From positions 1 through 34,533 of the forward strand of contig CALUTJ010000024.1 of the NCBI GenBank assembly GCA_944323685.1: a DNA stretch of 34,533 nucleotides, in the 5' to 3' direction. The notes beneath the pieces are model-generated. The model had not been told where the DNA came from, ran no database searches, and saw only the letters and a list, made by a program, of their open reading frames with translations. Numbering within the stretch: the first letter of the stretch is position 1; every line of letters starts with the position of its first letter. Below are positions 16,650 through 25,669 of this stretch, piece after piece. This stretch comes from Candidatus Gastranaerophilales bacterium (GTDB lineage Bacteria; Cyanobacteriota; Vampirovibrionia; Gastranaerophilales; Gastranaerophilaceae). The position numbers were made by a program, and so were the translations under genes.

Positions 16650-17573
16650 GGCTTGTTTTATAGCACAAATCATACTGTTTTCGCCGGCAATACCTTTGCC
16701 GGCGATATCATATGCTGTGCCATGTGCGGGGGATGTTCTTATTACACTCAGACCCGCAGTCATATTAACGGTGTTGTCTATTGCCAGTACTTTTATCGGT
16801 ATAAGCCCCTGATCGTGGTAGCAGGCACAATACATGTCATAGGGCTGTTTTTCCCCTTTAGTATAAGCCTTTGCTGCTTTTGCAAACAAAGTGTCTGCCG
16901 GCATGGGAGCAGAAACATCAATGCCGGAGCCTCTTAAATATTCAACAGCAGGAGTAAACTCTTCTATTTCGTCTAACCCAAGGATTCCGCTTTCTCCGGC
17001 ATGAGGGTTTAGGGAACAAAGTGCAATTTTAGGACAGTTAATTTTAAAATTATTTTTTAAAACTCTGTTTATTCTTTCAACTTTTTCGATTAACAGTTTT
17101 TGGGTTATTTTGACCTCTTTTAAAGGCAGGTGGCGTGTCAAAAGAAGTATTCTTAAATCATTGGAAACAAATACCATCTCGGCTTTTTCGTTTTTATTTT
17201 TGTCAGCAAGCTCGTATTCAAGCACTTCTGTCTGGCCTGAAAAATTGTGTCCCGCAAGGTGCATTGCATTTTTTGATACAGGTGCGGTAACTATTGCGCT
17301 GATTTCTCCTTTTTTAGCCATTTCGCAGGCTTTTATCAGACAGTTATAGGAAAATTCGCCGGCGTCTTTTGTTTCTTTGCCGTATTCTTGATTTTTTATA
17401 TCATACGGAATTTCTTTAATCTCGTAATCAATTTTCAGACCGGTAAAAATAGGTTTTGCACCGATTAAAACAACACTGTCTTCCGGCAGCATTAATTTAT
17501 TCAAAGCTTTTATAATAACTTCAGGGCCGATTCCGTTGAAATCGCCTGCTGTTATTGCTATTTTTTTATTCAT
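16641..17573 (-). CDS. PdxA-family dehydrogenase, probably 4-phospho-D-threonate/erythronate type (PdxA2)
   Basis: About 310 residues. PdxA-family enzymes oxidise and decarboxylate 4-phospho-hydroxy acids with NAD. The three metal-binding histidines are visible in TRHLPL, LNPHAGE and YHDQGL. The substrate motif usually written GHTE is GQTE here, a His-to-Gln change at a substrate-contacting position. The gene starts inside the stop region of a DUF1537 kinase (ATG at 17573, 8-base overlap). That pairing is known for D-threonate and D-erythronate catabolism, where PdxA2 yields dihydroxyacetone phosphate and CO2. Vitamin B6 synthesis (true PdxA) is the alternative, but no pdxJ, pdxB or serC lies here. 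A TTG at 17582 would add three residues; no strong ribosome site favours either start. Confidence 0.85.
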   Translation of the reverse strand: MNKKIAITAGDFNGIGPEVIIKALNKLMLPEDSVVLIGAKPIFTGLKIDYEIKEIPYDIKNQEYGKETKDAGEFSYNCLIKACEMAKKGEISAIVTAPVSKNAMHLAGHNFSGQTEVLEYELADKNKNEKAEMVFVSNDLRILLLTRHLPLKEVKITQKLLIEKVERINRVLKNNFKINCPKIALCSLNPHAGESGILGLDEIEEFTPAVEYLRGSGIDVSAPMPADTLFAKAAKAYTKGEKQPYDMYCACYHDQGLIPIKVLAIDNTVNMTAGLSVIRTSPAHGTAYDIAGKGIAGENSMICAIKQALL

Positions 17574-18870
17574 GTTGTTCAAAATATTTTAAAATATCCA
17601 CTAAAGTGCTGGGGTTGCCGAGGTTGCCTGATTTTGTAACTACCCATTGAGCTTTTGTATCAAGACAAAGCGGGATAGCCGGCAAAATAGAATCTATAAT
17701 CTGTAAAGCATTGCTGTTTATAGCCCTGCAACATTTAAACGAGGTTTCTCCTCCGATTGTTATAAGTATTGCGTCTTTGTTAAACAAAACACGTTTTGTT
17801 AATACAGCCAGATACTCGCTGATTTTGGACAGGAATTGCGTTTTAGAAAGCTCATTATCAAACAAAAATTGCGAAACAATCTTTGAATCTACTGTCAAAT
17901 TGGACGTATGCACAACAACCACATTATCTTTAATTAGGTTTTCAGCTACCCTTTTGATTATGTCTTCTGTTACGCCTTCAAGAATATCTTCCATCTTAAG
18001 GTCAATAAAGTAGGTGTTTTCAATGTCATCATTGTCTTGCAGTTTTTGAATTTGAAGAGCCGTTACCTGAGTTGCACTGCCTGAAACAATGAGTTTTGGC
18101 AAGGCAGGAATAGTTCTCTCCTGCTGGTGGTTTTCTGTTTCGGGGAGCCAGATATTACCCAAAACCTGTGCACAGCCTGCTGAACCGCATGGCAAAATTT
18201 TGTATGAGCTTTTTTCTATAGCAAGCACAACCTGCTCGATATCCGTAACAGACACAGCATCTACAACAATAAGTTTTACACCTTTTTCAATGAGCTCGTT
18301 CAGCTTTTTTAAAATCGGGCCAGCACCTTTGATAACAGTGCGCAGCTCAATCAAATCAATAAGTTCGTCCTGTTCATTTTGAAGCTCGTTTTTAAGCACT
18401 GTAGGGATGTGGGATTCATATATCGGAAATCTCGGGTCACGTGCAAATTCGGTTCTTTCAATCGGAATACCTTTTAACAGGTGATAACCGCCGATAGTTG
18501 TTCGTCCTTCTTGAGGGAATGCCGGAATTATTACGGCTGCATCCCATTCAAGCGCTTCAAGAATTCCGAGTGCTTCAACCGCAATGTGACCTCTTAATGT
18601 GGAGTCCATTTTTTTATAAAAATATTCCACGTTAAAGGTTTCAGAAAGTTTTTTTGCCGAGGTTTTAACGCGTTCGTAAGCGTCGTGCGCATCTATATTT
18701 CTTGTTTCCGTCGGTATTGCCCAAACCTGTGTACTGACTTTGTTTTCAGGTATGACGGAATCATCAAGTAAAATCTGGGTATTTGCCCCTCTTAAATGAA
18801 ATTGCAGCGCGGTATCATCAGCACCCGTTAAATCATCAGCTATTATACCGATATTATTTGATATAAACAT
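17566..18870 (-). CDS. DUF1537 four-carbon sugar-acid kinase (DtnK/DenK-like)
   Basis: 434 residues. Family members phosphorylate D-threonate, D-erythronate or related acids at the 4-hydroxyl using ATP. The N-terminal domain begins with the diagnostic IGIIADDLTGADDTA and continues with YFYKKMDSTLRGH. The C-terminal nucleotide-binding domain ends with TIGGETSFKCCRA and VVTKSGNLGNPSTL, the ATP-binding glycine motifs of the family. It sits between ssb (18-base gap) and the PdxA-family gene (8-base overlap), so the three are probably co-transcribed and the last two translationally coupled. The exact substrate cannot be told from sequence alone. No dedicated transporter or regulator is adjacent. 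Confidence 0.9.
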   Translation of the reverse strand: MFISNNIGIIADDLTGADDTALQFHLRGANTQILLDDSVIPENKVSTQVWAIPTETRNIDAHDAYERVKTSAKKLSETFNVEYFYKKMDSTLRGHIAVEALGILEALEWDAAVIIPAFPQEGRTTIGGYHLLKGIPIERTEFARDPRFPIYESHIPTVLKNELQNEQDELIDLIELRTVIKGAGPILKKLNELIEKGVKLIVVDAVSVTDIEQVVLAIEKSSYKILPCGSAGCAQVLGNIWLPETENHQQERTIPALPKLIVSGSATQVTALQIQKLQDNDDIENTYFIDLKMEDILEGVTEDIIKRVAENLIKDNVVVVHTSNLTVDSKIVSQFLFDNELSKTQFLSKISEYLAVLTKRVLFNKDAILITIGGETSFKCCRAINSNALQIIDSILPAIPLCLDTKAQWVVTKSGNLGNPSTLVDILKYFEQHE

Positions 18871-18888
18871 CTCAAATCCCTGATTATA

Positions 18889-19227
18889 TTATGCAGCACC
18901 CTGATCGGATCTTCCGGCTGAAAGCAGTCTTAAATTGCTTGCTCTGACAAAAAATCTTTCTTTCTGGGCTCCGGAGGCGTCATTCCATTTGCTGGAAGCA
19001 AGTCTGCCGTCTATTGCAACGAGTTTGCCTTTTTTTACGTATTCTCCCGCAACTTCTGCAAGTTTGTCCCATAATTCTACATTAAACCAGTCTGTTACTT
19101 CTGATTTTGTTTTGGAATCCCAGCGGCTGACAGCAATAGAAAAAGTTGTTTTAACTTTGCCTGATTCAAAGTATTTCATTTCAGGATCCTGACCGGCTCT
19201 TCCGACTAACACTACAGAATTTATCAT
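18889..19227 (-). CDS. ssb: Single-stranded DNA-binding protein, tail-less short form
   Basis: 112 residues from the preferred start. OB-fold SSB binding ssDNA in replication and repair: MINSVVLVGRAGQDPEMKY, then FSIAVSRW, the conserved TDWFNVELWDKLAE, and GKLVAIDGRLASSKW. The ATG at 19227 is chosen because it begins the conserved MINSVVLVG and has AAAGGG upstream; an in-frame ATG at 19263 would add twelve non-conserved residues. The protein ends RSDQGAA, so the long disordered linker and acidic DDDIPF-type tip that recruit partner proteins are missing. It heads a unit with two sugar-acid catabolism genes. A second full-length SSB may exist elsewhere in the genome. Confidence 0.93.
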   Translation of the reverse strand: MINSVVLVGRAGQDPEMKYFESGKVKTTFSIAVSRWDSKTKSEVTDWFNVELWDKLAEVAGEYVKKGKLVAIDGRLASSKWNDASGAQKERFFVRASNLRLLSAGRSDQGAA

Positions 19228-19335
19228 TAACTTATCCCTTTTATTAATTATATATAATTCCATGTCATTATATTAGGAAAATATCATCTTGCCAACTTTG
19301 AGTATTTAATTGTTACAAATAAAAAGAGAGTCCTC

Positions 19336-19956
19336 ATGTTTTTAACCGATGTTGACGAAGCAAAAAAAATTATTATCATTGTATATATGAAGAAGATAAT
19401 CACAATTACAGCTTTATTAATAGCATTAATACACATGCCTGTCTTTGCTCAGACAGACTATGCAACCCTCTACGAACAGGCAAAGCCGGCCGATTTTCAA
19501 CTGGTGCATAATATTGATCCTTATCAAAATGAGGATTATCAAAAATACGCATGGTCTCCGTTTCCTCTGTTCAGGCTGGCATCGGATGTCTATTTTAAAG
19601 GGCAGACAATACCTGCCGGATATTACATACTTACTCCGCGTGAGATGAACGGCAATACCTATGTATTTTTTAAAGAATCCGGCAAGGTGTCATTCATTAT
19701 ACCTGTTGTAAAAAAAGAACTTGTACCCGTTGATTTTTATCATAATAACCTGCCGACTCCTAAATATACAAAATGGCAAAAATTCTGCAAATCAGTACGC
19801 GACGGTTTTTATACAATATTCAGAAATTCTTCTCGTAAGGCTCCGCCGCCAAAATCTTATATCGTGACGGAAAACATTGAAGGCGACATGTATCTTATTG
19901 TTCTTTATTACGGCGAGTCTAAATACTATATGGTGTTTAAGTCTAACAGATATTAA
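19336..19956 (+). CDS. Exported protein of unknown function (PGYY family, copy A)
   Basis: Up to 206 residues. From the ATG at 19387 the protein starts with a classical signal peptide (MKKIITITALLIALIHMPVFA, cut before Q). The earlier ATG at 19336 has a weak GAGAG ribosome site but would put 17 residues in front. I list the longer form and favour 19387 as the true start. The mature part contains IPAGYYILTP followed by a beta-rich segment ending FIIPV, then a basic stretch (KFCKSVRDGF, SSRKAPPPK). A related IEPGYYRILP segment occurs in the exported protein at 23026-23646, on the other side of dnaG-rpoD. No known family recognised; envelope-located by inference. Confidence 0.75.
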   Translation: MFLTDVDEAKKIIIIVYMKKIITITALLIALIHMPVFAQTDYATLYEQAKPADFQLVHNIDPYQNEDYQKYAWSPFPLFRLASDVYFKGQTIPAGYYILTPREMNGNTYVFFKESGKVSFIIPVVKKELVPVDFYHNNLPTPKYTKWQKFCKSVRDGFYTIFRNSSRKAPPPKSYIVTENIEGDMYLIVLYYGESKYYMVFKSNRY

Positions 19957-19964
19957 AAAATTTG

Positions 19965-19996
19965 TACCCTATCGGGTAAAATTCCTGTGATATAAT
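19965..19996 (+). promoter_or_regulatory. dnaG-rpoD promoter with palindrome at the -35 position
   Basis: A perfect extended -10, TGATATAAT (19988-19996), places the transcription start near 20003, only about 3 bases before the dnaG ATG at 20006. At the -35 position there is no consensus hexamer but a short inverted repeat, TACCC-TATC-GGGTA (19965-19978). Confidence 0.6.
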
Positions 19997-20005
19997 TTTA
20001 TTAAT

Positions 20006-21901
20006 ATGAATACTGTTACCTATCAAGATGTAGTAACCCAAATAAAAGACAGACTGGATATTGTCGACGTCGTTTCAAAATATGTTATCCTCAAAAAACA
20101 GGGAGGAAACTACTGGGGCTGCTGTCCGTTTCATAACGAAAAAACTCCGTCTTTCAGTGTGAGTCCTGCAAAACAGATTTACAAATGTTTTGGCTGCGGC
20201 GAAGGCGGCGATGTCTTAAGCTTTTTGATGAAGATAAACAACCAGTCCTTTCATGAGGTTGTAAAAGAGCAGGCCGAAATACTGGGGATAGAGCTTCCCT
20301 CATCTTTTGACAAAACAAAAGACAACAAAGATGTAAAAGAACAGATTTATTCCTGTATGAAAGACAGTGCGGAATTTTTCAAAAAAACTCTTCTTTCGGA
20401 TAAAAATTCCGTTGCCTACAAATATATTTCAGGCAGAAGTATTACCGATGAAAATATAGAAACCTACATGCTTGGTTTTGCGCCTAATTCATATGACGCT
20501 TTGCAGCAGCACCTTAAAGGTAAATACACGGAAGATGTTCTTGAAAAAGCCGGTCTTATAATTAAAAGAGAGAATAATAACGGTTATGTTGACAGGTTCC
20601 GTAACAGAATAACAATTCCTATTTTTGATGAAAAAGGAAACATTGTTGCCTTTGGTGCACGTGCAATAGAAGCCGGACAAAACCCTAAATATCTTAACTC
20701 TCCCGACACGCTGGTTTATAACAAAAGCCACATTTTATACGGCTTGTATCAGGCAAAAGACGCAATAAAAACCAATGATGCCATAGTTATTATGGAAGGA
20801 TATTTTGATGTCATTTCCGCACAGGTTAACGGTGTAAAAAATGCGGTCGGAGCCTGCGGAACGGCATTGACAGACAGCCATGTAAAAATGATTTCGCGCT
20901 ACACGCCTTCTCGCAGAATTTATCTGGCTTTTGACACTGATAAAGCAGGGCAGAACGCGACAACTAAAGGGGCTAATACAATAAAAAAACTTTTTACTAA
21001 TTTAGGGAATATAAAACAATTTGATAAAACTTCAGTATCTGATGCTTCAAGAGTTGTGTGTGAAATAAGAGTTGTTGCTCCTCCGGAAGGTAAAGATCCT
21101 GACGAATTTATAAAGGAGAATGGCGCTGCTGCGTATCAAGAAGTACTCAATCAAGCACCTTTATTAATTGATTTTCAGATCAAAGAATTGTTAAAAACTA
21201 AAAAACAGAATATGTCTCCACAAGAAAAAAAAGAACTAACTAGTGAGATTATAAATATTTTAACAACTATAGATGATAACGTTGAAAGAGATTCGTACTT
21301 GCTTTTAGTTGCACAGTATCTTGACATTTCCATAGATGCATTAAGAAATAAACTTCTTAAGACAAATAATTATTTATATTCATTGAAACCACAGCCGCAG
21401 GCGCAGCTTGCACCAATTGTAAAGAAATCTTTAAATATTTCGGAAAAAGCGCAAAAAAATTTATTGTCGATGTATTTAGTAAATGAAAGTACGTATAGTA
21501 TTCAAACATTAAGTAATATTCTAAAAGATGTAGACTTTACGAATGAAACATTAATAATTGTAAAAAATACAATTGACAAATTGGTTCAACGGATAAATAA
21601 TGTTAAAGAATTAACAGAAACCCTGTATACAGAATTTGCCGAGGACTATGAAGTCAAAGATATAATCACAGATTTGATATACTTATCCGACAGTTTTAAA
21701 GATTTGTCGGAAAAGGATTTTAAAACAGCTATTAATGAAAACATTGAAACTATTAATGCTTTTAAGGAAAAGGAAGTCAAAAACCACTTACGGTCTCAAT
21801 ATAAAGAGGTTAATGACGACGATATAAAAGCTATTGAAAAACAGATTCAATTAAAAGAGCTTTTAAAAAATAAAAACAAGCTAAGAACTGGAGACAATTA
21901 A
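20006..21901 (+). CDS. dnaG: DNA primase
   Basis: 631 residues, normal length. Makes RNA primers at the replication fork. The N-terminal CHC2 zinc finger has C40-x2-H43 ([14 protein letters not shown]) and C61-x2-C64 ([11 protein letters not shown]). The central RNA-polymerase core and TOPRIM domain show the acidic motif [11 protein letters not shown] and [10 protein letters not shown], with CGTALT between them. The C-terminal ~200 residues are less conserved, helical and DnaB-interacting in the family. There is no Shine-Dalgarno sequence before the ATG and a perfect -10 box lies immediately upstream, so translation may be leaderless. Its stop overlaps the rpoD start (TAATG), coupling the two genes as in the macromolecular synthesis operon, but rpsU is absent here. 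Confidence 0.97.
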   Translation: MNTVTYQDVVTQIKDRLDIVDVVSKYVILKKQGGNYWGCCPFHNEKTPSFSVSPAKQIYKCFGCGEGGDVLSFLMKINNQSFHEVVKEQAEILGIELPSSFDKTKDNKDVKEQIYSCMKDSAEFFKKTLLSDKNSVAYKYISGRSITDENIETYMLGFAPNSYDALQQHLKGKYTEDVLEKAGLIIKRENNNGYVDRFRNRITIPIFDEKGNIVAFGARAIEAGQNPKYLNSPDTLVYNKSHILYGLYQAKDAIKTNDAIVIMEGYFDVISAQVNGVKNAVGACGTALTDSHVKMISRYTPSRRIYLAFDTDKAGQNATTKGANTIKKLFTNLGNIKQFDKTSVSDASRVVCEIRVVAPPEGKDPDEFIKENGAAAYQEVLNQAPLLIDFQIKELLKTKKQNMSPQEKKELTSEIINILTTIDDNVERDSYLLLVAQYLDISIDALRNKLLKTNNYLYSLKPQPQAQLAPIVKKSLNISEKAQKNLLSMYLVNESTYSIQTLSNILKDVDFTNETLIIVKNTIDKLVQRINNVKELTETLYTEFAEDYEVKDIITDLIYLSDSFKDLSEKDFKTAINENIETINAFKEKEVKNHLRSQYKEVNDDDIKAIEKQIQLKELLKNKNKLRTGDN

Positions 21902-22977
21902 TGAGCAGAAAAAGAATGTCAGACAAATCACTCGTTAGTATAATCGATGAGGATGAACTTCAAGACGATGATACAGCAGGTGATGATTTATTTAGCGAAC
22001 CCGAAACCATCACCACAGACAGTATCGATGTAATAATCGGTAAATCAGGTTCTGTCGCCGCTGATGAAATTTATATGCAGCCTTCTGATGATTTAGATTC
22101 CGAAGACGAACAACAAATAGCAGTCCCCAGAGGTGTTTCTCTAGATGACCCTGTCAGAATGTATTTAAGAGAAATCGGCCGTATTAAACTTTTAACCGCA
22201 GAAGAAGAAATAGACCTTGCAAGAAAAATTATTCAAGGCGGAAATGTCGGTGCGGTAGCAAAAAGAAAATTAGTACAGGCTAACTTAAGACTCGTTGTTT
22301 CTATTGCTAAAAAATACGTAGGCAGAGGAATGTTGTTCTTAGACCTTATTCAGGAAGGCAACCTCGGTCTTATCCGTGCAGCAGAAAAATTTGACCACGA
22401 AAGAGGTTATAAGTTCTCTACTTATGCTACATGGTGGATTCGTCAGGCTATTACAAGAGCCATTGCCGATCAGGCACGTACAATCCGTATCCCTGTTCAC
22501 ATGGTAGAAACAATTAATAAACTTAAAAAAGTCACAAGAAAACTCGCTCAGGAACTTTCAAGAAAGCCGACCGAAGATGAACTCGCTCAGGAAATGAATA
22601 TTTCTATTTCAAAACTGAGAGAAATCATTAAAGTTGCTCAAGAGCCTTTGTCTTTGGAAACTCCTATCGGTAAAGAAGAAGATTCCAGACTCGGCGATTT
22701 TATCGAAGACAAAGATGCTGATGCTCCTGTTAAAACAGTTGCTCACGAACTTTTAAGAGAAGATCTTGCTGAAGTACTAAGCGGTCTTTCTCCCCGTGAA
22801 AGAGATGTTTTAAGATTACGTTTCGGCATGGATGACGGACGCCAGAGAACATTAGAAGAAGTAGGACAGCTCTTCGGTGTTACACGTGAACGTATCAGAC
22901 AAATCGAAGCAAAAGCTTTAAGAAAACTCAGACATCCTAACAGAAGCAAACGTTTGAGAGAATACGTTGAAGTATAA
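21901..22977 (+). CDS. rpoD: Primary sigma factor (sigma-70/SigA)
   Basis: 358 residues. Region 1.2 starts at about residue 80 ([22 protein letters not shown]). Region 2 contains the -10-recognition helix ([19 protein letters not shown]), followed by region 3. Region 4 has the -35 helix-turn-helix ([20 protein letters not shown]). The N-terminal ~75 residues are acidic and not a recognisable region 1.1, and the long non-conserved insertion of E. coli RpoD is absent, so the form is like SigA of Gram-positives and cyanobacteria. A GGAG ribosome site lies in the end of dnaG. The start overlaps the dnaG stop by one base, and a strong terminator follows. Confidence 0.97.
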   Translation: MSRKRMSDKSLVSIIDEDELQDDDTAGDDLFSEPETITTDSIDVIIGKSGSVAADEIYMQPSDDLDSEDEQQIAVPRGVSLDDPVRMYLREIGRIKLLTAEEEIDLARKIIQGGNVGAVAKRKLVQANLRLVVSIAKKYVGRGMLFLDLIQEGNLGLIRAAEKFDHERGYKFSTYATWWIRQAITRAIADQARTIRIPVHMVETINKLKKVTRKLAQELSRKPTEDELAQEMNISISKLREIIKVAQEPLSLETPIGKEEDSRLGDFIEDKDADAPVKTVAHELLREDLAEVLSGLSPRERDVLRLRFGMDDGRQRTLEEVGQLFGVTRERIRQIEAKALRKLRHPNRSKRLREYVEV

Positions 22978-22993
22978 TTTTCAATTTGTTTAT

Positions 22994-23027
22994 AAAAAGC
23001 CTTAACCGAAAAAGTTAAGGCTTTTTT
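22994..23027. terminator. Terminator after rpoD (bidirectional)
   Basis: A 12-bp or longer stem, AAAAGCCTTAAC / GTTAAGGCTTTT, with a 7-base loop and T-run. It overlaps the last bases of the convergent exported-protein gene ending at 23026 and so can stop transcription from both sides. Confidence 0.92.
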
Positions 23028-23646
23028 ATTGCTTGATATCAACTCTTGCTTCAATGTTGCAGTCTATGTCACCGTAGATAACATTCATATACCTGTCTTC
23101 TACGGGTATAACTTTAGCATAGTTCAAAGATTTCTGGTTGTGATCCGTTGCTGATTCGTACGCAGGTATTTTGGCTATAAGTTGATTGCCCTGATAAAAA
23201 TTTAAATAATATATTTTATTTCCGGATTTTACCGGCAGTATCCTGTAATACCCCGGCTCGATTTCTTTTCCGTCACGGGTAATAAGAGTTACAGGTATCA
23301 TAACCGTAGAATAGTCGTCTTTGGCGTTTTTTATTACAGTGTTGTCCATGGAAGGCATCTGCCCTTCCGGAATTTGAGGGCCTATTGGCGCACCTTTTGG
23401 CTTTTTCTTCTCTTCTTTTTCTTTCTTTTTCCTTGTGAAAAAATTCAGAACTTTGTTAAATTCCTGATCCGTTACGGCTTTTTGCTGGCTTTTTGCCTCA
23501 TTATCAACCTTTATTGGCTCATCCCAAAAGTCATCGTCAAATGCGGCACAGGGCAGTGCCGGCAATAAAAACATTAACAAAATATAACATGTCAAAAACT
23601 TTTTCATAATTATATGATAATGTTTTTTTTGATTTAGTAAAGCCAT
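23026..23646 (-). CDS. Exported protein of unknown function (PGYY family, copy B)
   Basis: 193 residues from the ATG at 23607, which starts a clear signal peptide (MKKFLTCYILLMFLLPALPCAA). An ATG at 23646 in the same frame would add 13 residues. Neither has a Shine-Dalgarno sequence. The mature protein has a very basic/acidic stretch (FFTRKKKEKEEKKKPKG) and then a beta-rich domain with GKEIEPGYYRILP and LIAKIPAYE, matching the pattern of the exported protein at 19336-19956. It lies only 9 bases downstream of the AAA+ ATPase gene on the same strand, so co-transcription is likely. No known family recognised. Confidence 0.75.
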   Translation of the reverse strand: MALLNQKKHYHIIMKKFLTCYILLMFLLPALPCAAFDDDFWDEPIKVDNEAKSQQKAVTDQEFNKVLNFFTRKKKEKEEKKKPKGAPIGPQIPEGQMPSMDNTVIKNAKDDYSTVMIPVTLITRDGKEIEPGYYRILPVKSGNKIYYLNFYQGNQLIAKIPAYESATDHNQKSLNYAKVIPVEDRYMNVIYGDIDCNIEARVDIKQ

Positions 23647-23655
23647 TTAATTAAA

Positions 23656-25179
23656 TTATATTTTTTGCGCGGCAAGTTTTTCTATAGCTTTTTCCATATC
23701 GCATTGGCTGATTCTAAAATTCTTTAAATCTTCTCCGCAAACAGTGCGGTTTCTCATTTTATCGTAAATACCGAGTCTGTTCATAGCACAGGAGTGTGCG
23801 ATATAGAAGGTTTCGGCAATATCGGAGCCGTTAAAGTGATTTTCAAACATTTTTTGACACAACAAATCTTTGTCTATGTTGTCATCAAGCGGTTTGTCTT
23901 TTTGATGTATGTTATAAATTTGTTTTGTCCCGGCCAAATCAGGAGCTTTTACCTCCAGCGAAAGTCCGAACCTGCCTGTGTTAACCAGGGCTTTGTCTAA
24001 TAAATCAGCTCTGTTTGTTGCGGCTATGACAAAAACTTTATCGTCTGTTTTTTCAAGATCACTCATCAGGGTTAAAAGCTGGTTTACAATGTCGTCCTGA
24101 TGTCTTGCTGTGTCGCTTGAGCCTCCTCTTGAACGGGCAATTGAATCAATCTCGTCTATAAATATAATTGTCGGCTGCGCTTCTCTTGCTGTTTTGAACA
24201 AATTGCGCCAGTTTTCTTCCGTTTTACCCACATGTGCGTGTGTAAGGTCATTTGCGCCGATTTTTATGAAATTAACGCCGAGTTCGTTAGCGAGCGCAAG
24301 TGCAAGCATTGTTTTTCCGCATCTTGGCGGGCCGTAGAGCAAAATGCCTTTGTTGATTCTGAAATTTTTGTAAAAATCCGGATACAAAATAGGGAATATA
24401 ACATTTTCTTCAAGCGCTTTTATGTTTTCGTCCTGCGCGCCTATGTCGGCAAATTTTATCTTTTTTATTTGTGATACGGGTTTATTACTTTTTTGTTTAA
24501 GCGCGGCAAGCCTTGTTGAATTATATTTTTTGATTTCATTGTCGCTGTTTAAGTAGGTGTATTTGTCCACTTCTTTTTCAAAAATAAATCTCAAACTGGT
24601 TTTTGAAAAATTTGTTTTTATAAAAGCCTCCTGTTTGTACGGGCCAAAAGATATGTATTTGTTGTCTTTCAGCTCAAACGGGTCATCGGCACGAAAGACA
24701 AGGTGCCGGTCTGAAAATTTTGCCGTCTCGGGATCGGCGTCATAAATTTGTACAGTATCCAGCGGACGGAGTCTGAAAATCTTGTATTTTCCGTCCTGTT
24801 TGTCTTTGTATACAGCAAAAGCACCGTCATTGATTGTGTTTTTTACAAAATAAATATTTTCCATCGGAAATTTGATACTGTTTAACTGCTCCGTCAAATA
24901 TGTTTTTGCATTTTCAAAATCGTCGGAAAATAAAACAACACTTTTGTAGTCAAGGCTTTGTATGGCAGCGTTTAATTTATCCTCCGGAGTGGCTTTTGTG
25001 CTTCTATCTAACCCGAACAAACCGTGAAACGAAATGTTGTTTGCCGCAAGAAGTTTGTGTGCGTTAGAAAGATTGGCAGGGTTGTTAGCGTGTTGTGATT
25101 TTTGATATGGCAAAATCTGTGTTTGTTTCGGCTTTTTTATTGAAAAATTGTTATATGTTTTTACCTGAGTAATTTCCAT
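23656..25179 (-). CDS. AAA+ ATPase of the FtsH/Cdc48 type with a lineage-specific N-terminus
   Basis: 507 residues. The C-terminal half is a canonical AAA domain: Walker A GPPRCGKT (283-290), Walker B IIFIDEID (about 337-344), then the second region of homology NRADLLDKALVNTGRFG with the arginine finger position. The upstream sequence KIKFADIGAQDENIKAL is the normal beginning of an AAA module. The N-terminal 240 residues match nothing I know and include ISFHGLFG near residue 50. There is no transmembrane helix, and no protease domain follows, so it is not FtsH. A role as an unfoldase or remodelling factor is inference. AAGGGAG precedes the ATG. Confidence 0.9.
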   Translation of the reverse strand: MEITQVKTYNNFSIKKPKQTQILPYQKSQHANNPANLSNAHKLLAANNISFHGLFGLDRSTKATPEDKLNAAIQSLDYKSVVLFSDDFENAKTYLTEQLNSIKFPMENIYFVKNTINDGAFAVYKDKQDGKYKIFRLRPLDTVQIYDADPETAKFSDRHLVFRADDPFELKDNKYISFGPYKQEAFIKTNFSKTSLRFIFEKEVDKYTYLNSDNEIKKYNSTRLAALKQKSNKPVSQIKKIKFADIGAQDENIKALEENVIFPILYPDFYKNFRINKGILLYGPPRCGKTMLALALANELGVNFIKIGANDLTHAHVGKTEENWRNLFKTAREAQPTIIFIDEIDSIARSRGGSSDTARHQDDIVNQLLTLMSDLEKTDDKVFVIAATNRADLLDKALVNTGRFGLSLEVKAPDLAGTKQIYNIHQKDKPLDDNIDKDLLCQKMFENHFNGSDIAETFYIAHSCAMNRLGIYDKMRNRTVCGEDLKNFRISQCDMEKAIEKLAAQKI

Positions 25180-25279
25180 TATTAAATCTCCCTTATCCGA
25201 TTATATAAAAAACAAACAAAAATTTTTTGCCTGTTGATTTTAAAAATTTAAGACGATAAAATTACACAGCTAAAAAATA

Positions 25280-25287
25280 AAGGAGGG
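25280..25287 (+). promoter_or_regulatory. Strong ribosome-binding site of the SMR gene
   Basis: AAGGAGGG just before the ATG at 25291 is close to a full anti-Shine-Dalgarno match, stronger than most in the window. Confidence 0.75.
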
Positions 25288-25290
25288 GTC

Positions 25291-25617
25291 ATGGCCTATT
25301 TTTATCTGGCAATAGCAATAGCGGCAGAAATTTTTGCAACCACAATGCTTAAGGATACAAACGGTTTTACTGTATTTTTGCCGTCTTTATTTACCGTAAT
25401 CGGATATGCACTAGCTTTTTTTATGTTGAGCCTTTGTGTGCAATCGATTCCTACGGGTATGATTTATGCAATGTGGTCGGGAATCGGTATAGTCGGTATT
25501 GCTGTTTTGGGGTGGCTTGTCCACAAGCAAACTCTTGATTTGCCTGCTGTAGCAGGCATTGTACTGATACTTGCAGGCGTAGTAATCATAAAAGTGTTTT
25601 CAAAATCTGTTGTATAA
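25291..25617 (+). CDS. Small multidrug resistance (SMR/EmrE-type) transporter
   Basis: 108 residues, the family's standard size, with four transmembrane helices. The essential membrane glutamate is E13 (IAAEIFATTMLK), and the third-helix motif IPTGMIYAMWSGIGIVGI is typical. Proton-coupled export of cationic compounds, or of guanidinium in the Gdx branch, from the cytoplasm. I cannot assign the branch safely. It is divergent from the AAA+ gene and 52 bases before a barrel-enzyme gene on the same strand. Confidence 0.93.
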   Translation: MAYFYLAIAIAAEIFATTMLKDTNGFTVFLPSLFTVIGYALAFFMLSLCVQSIPTGMIYAMWSGIGIVGIAVLGWLVHKQTLDLPAVAGIVLILAGVVIIKVFSKSVV

Positions 25618-25669
25618 AATCACCGCTTCCGGTAATGAAAAATAAAATAATATTTTTTATATTGTGTTT

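Noticed and set aside
16641-17573. Assignment as vitamin B6 biosynthetic PdxA
   Set aside because: Not excluded, but overlap with a DUF1537 kinase and absence of other pdx genes favour the sugar-acid pathway.
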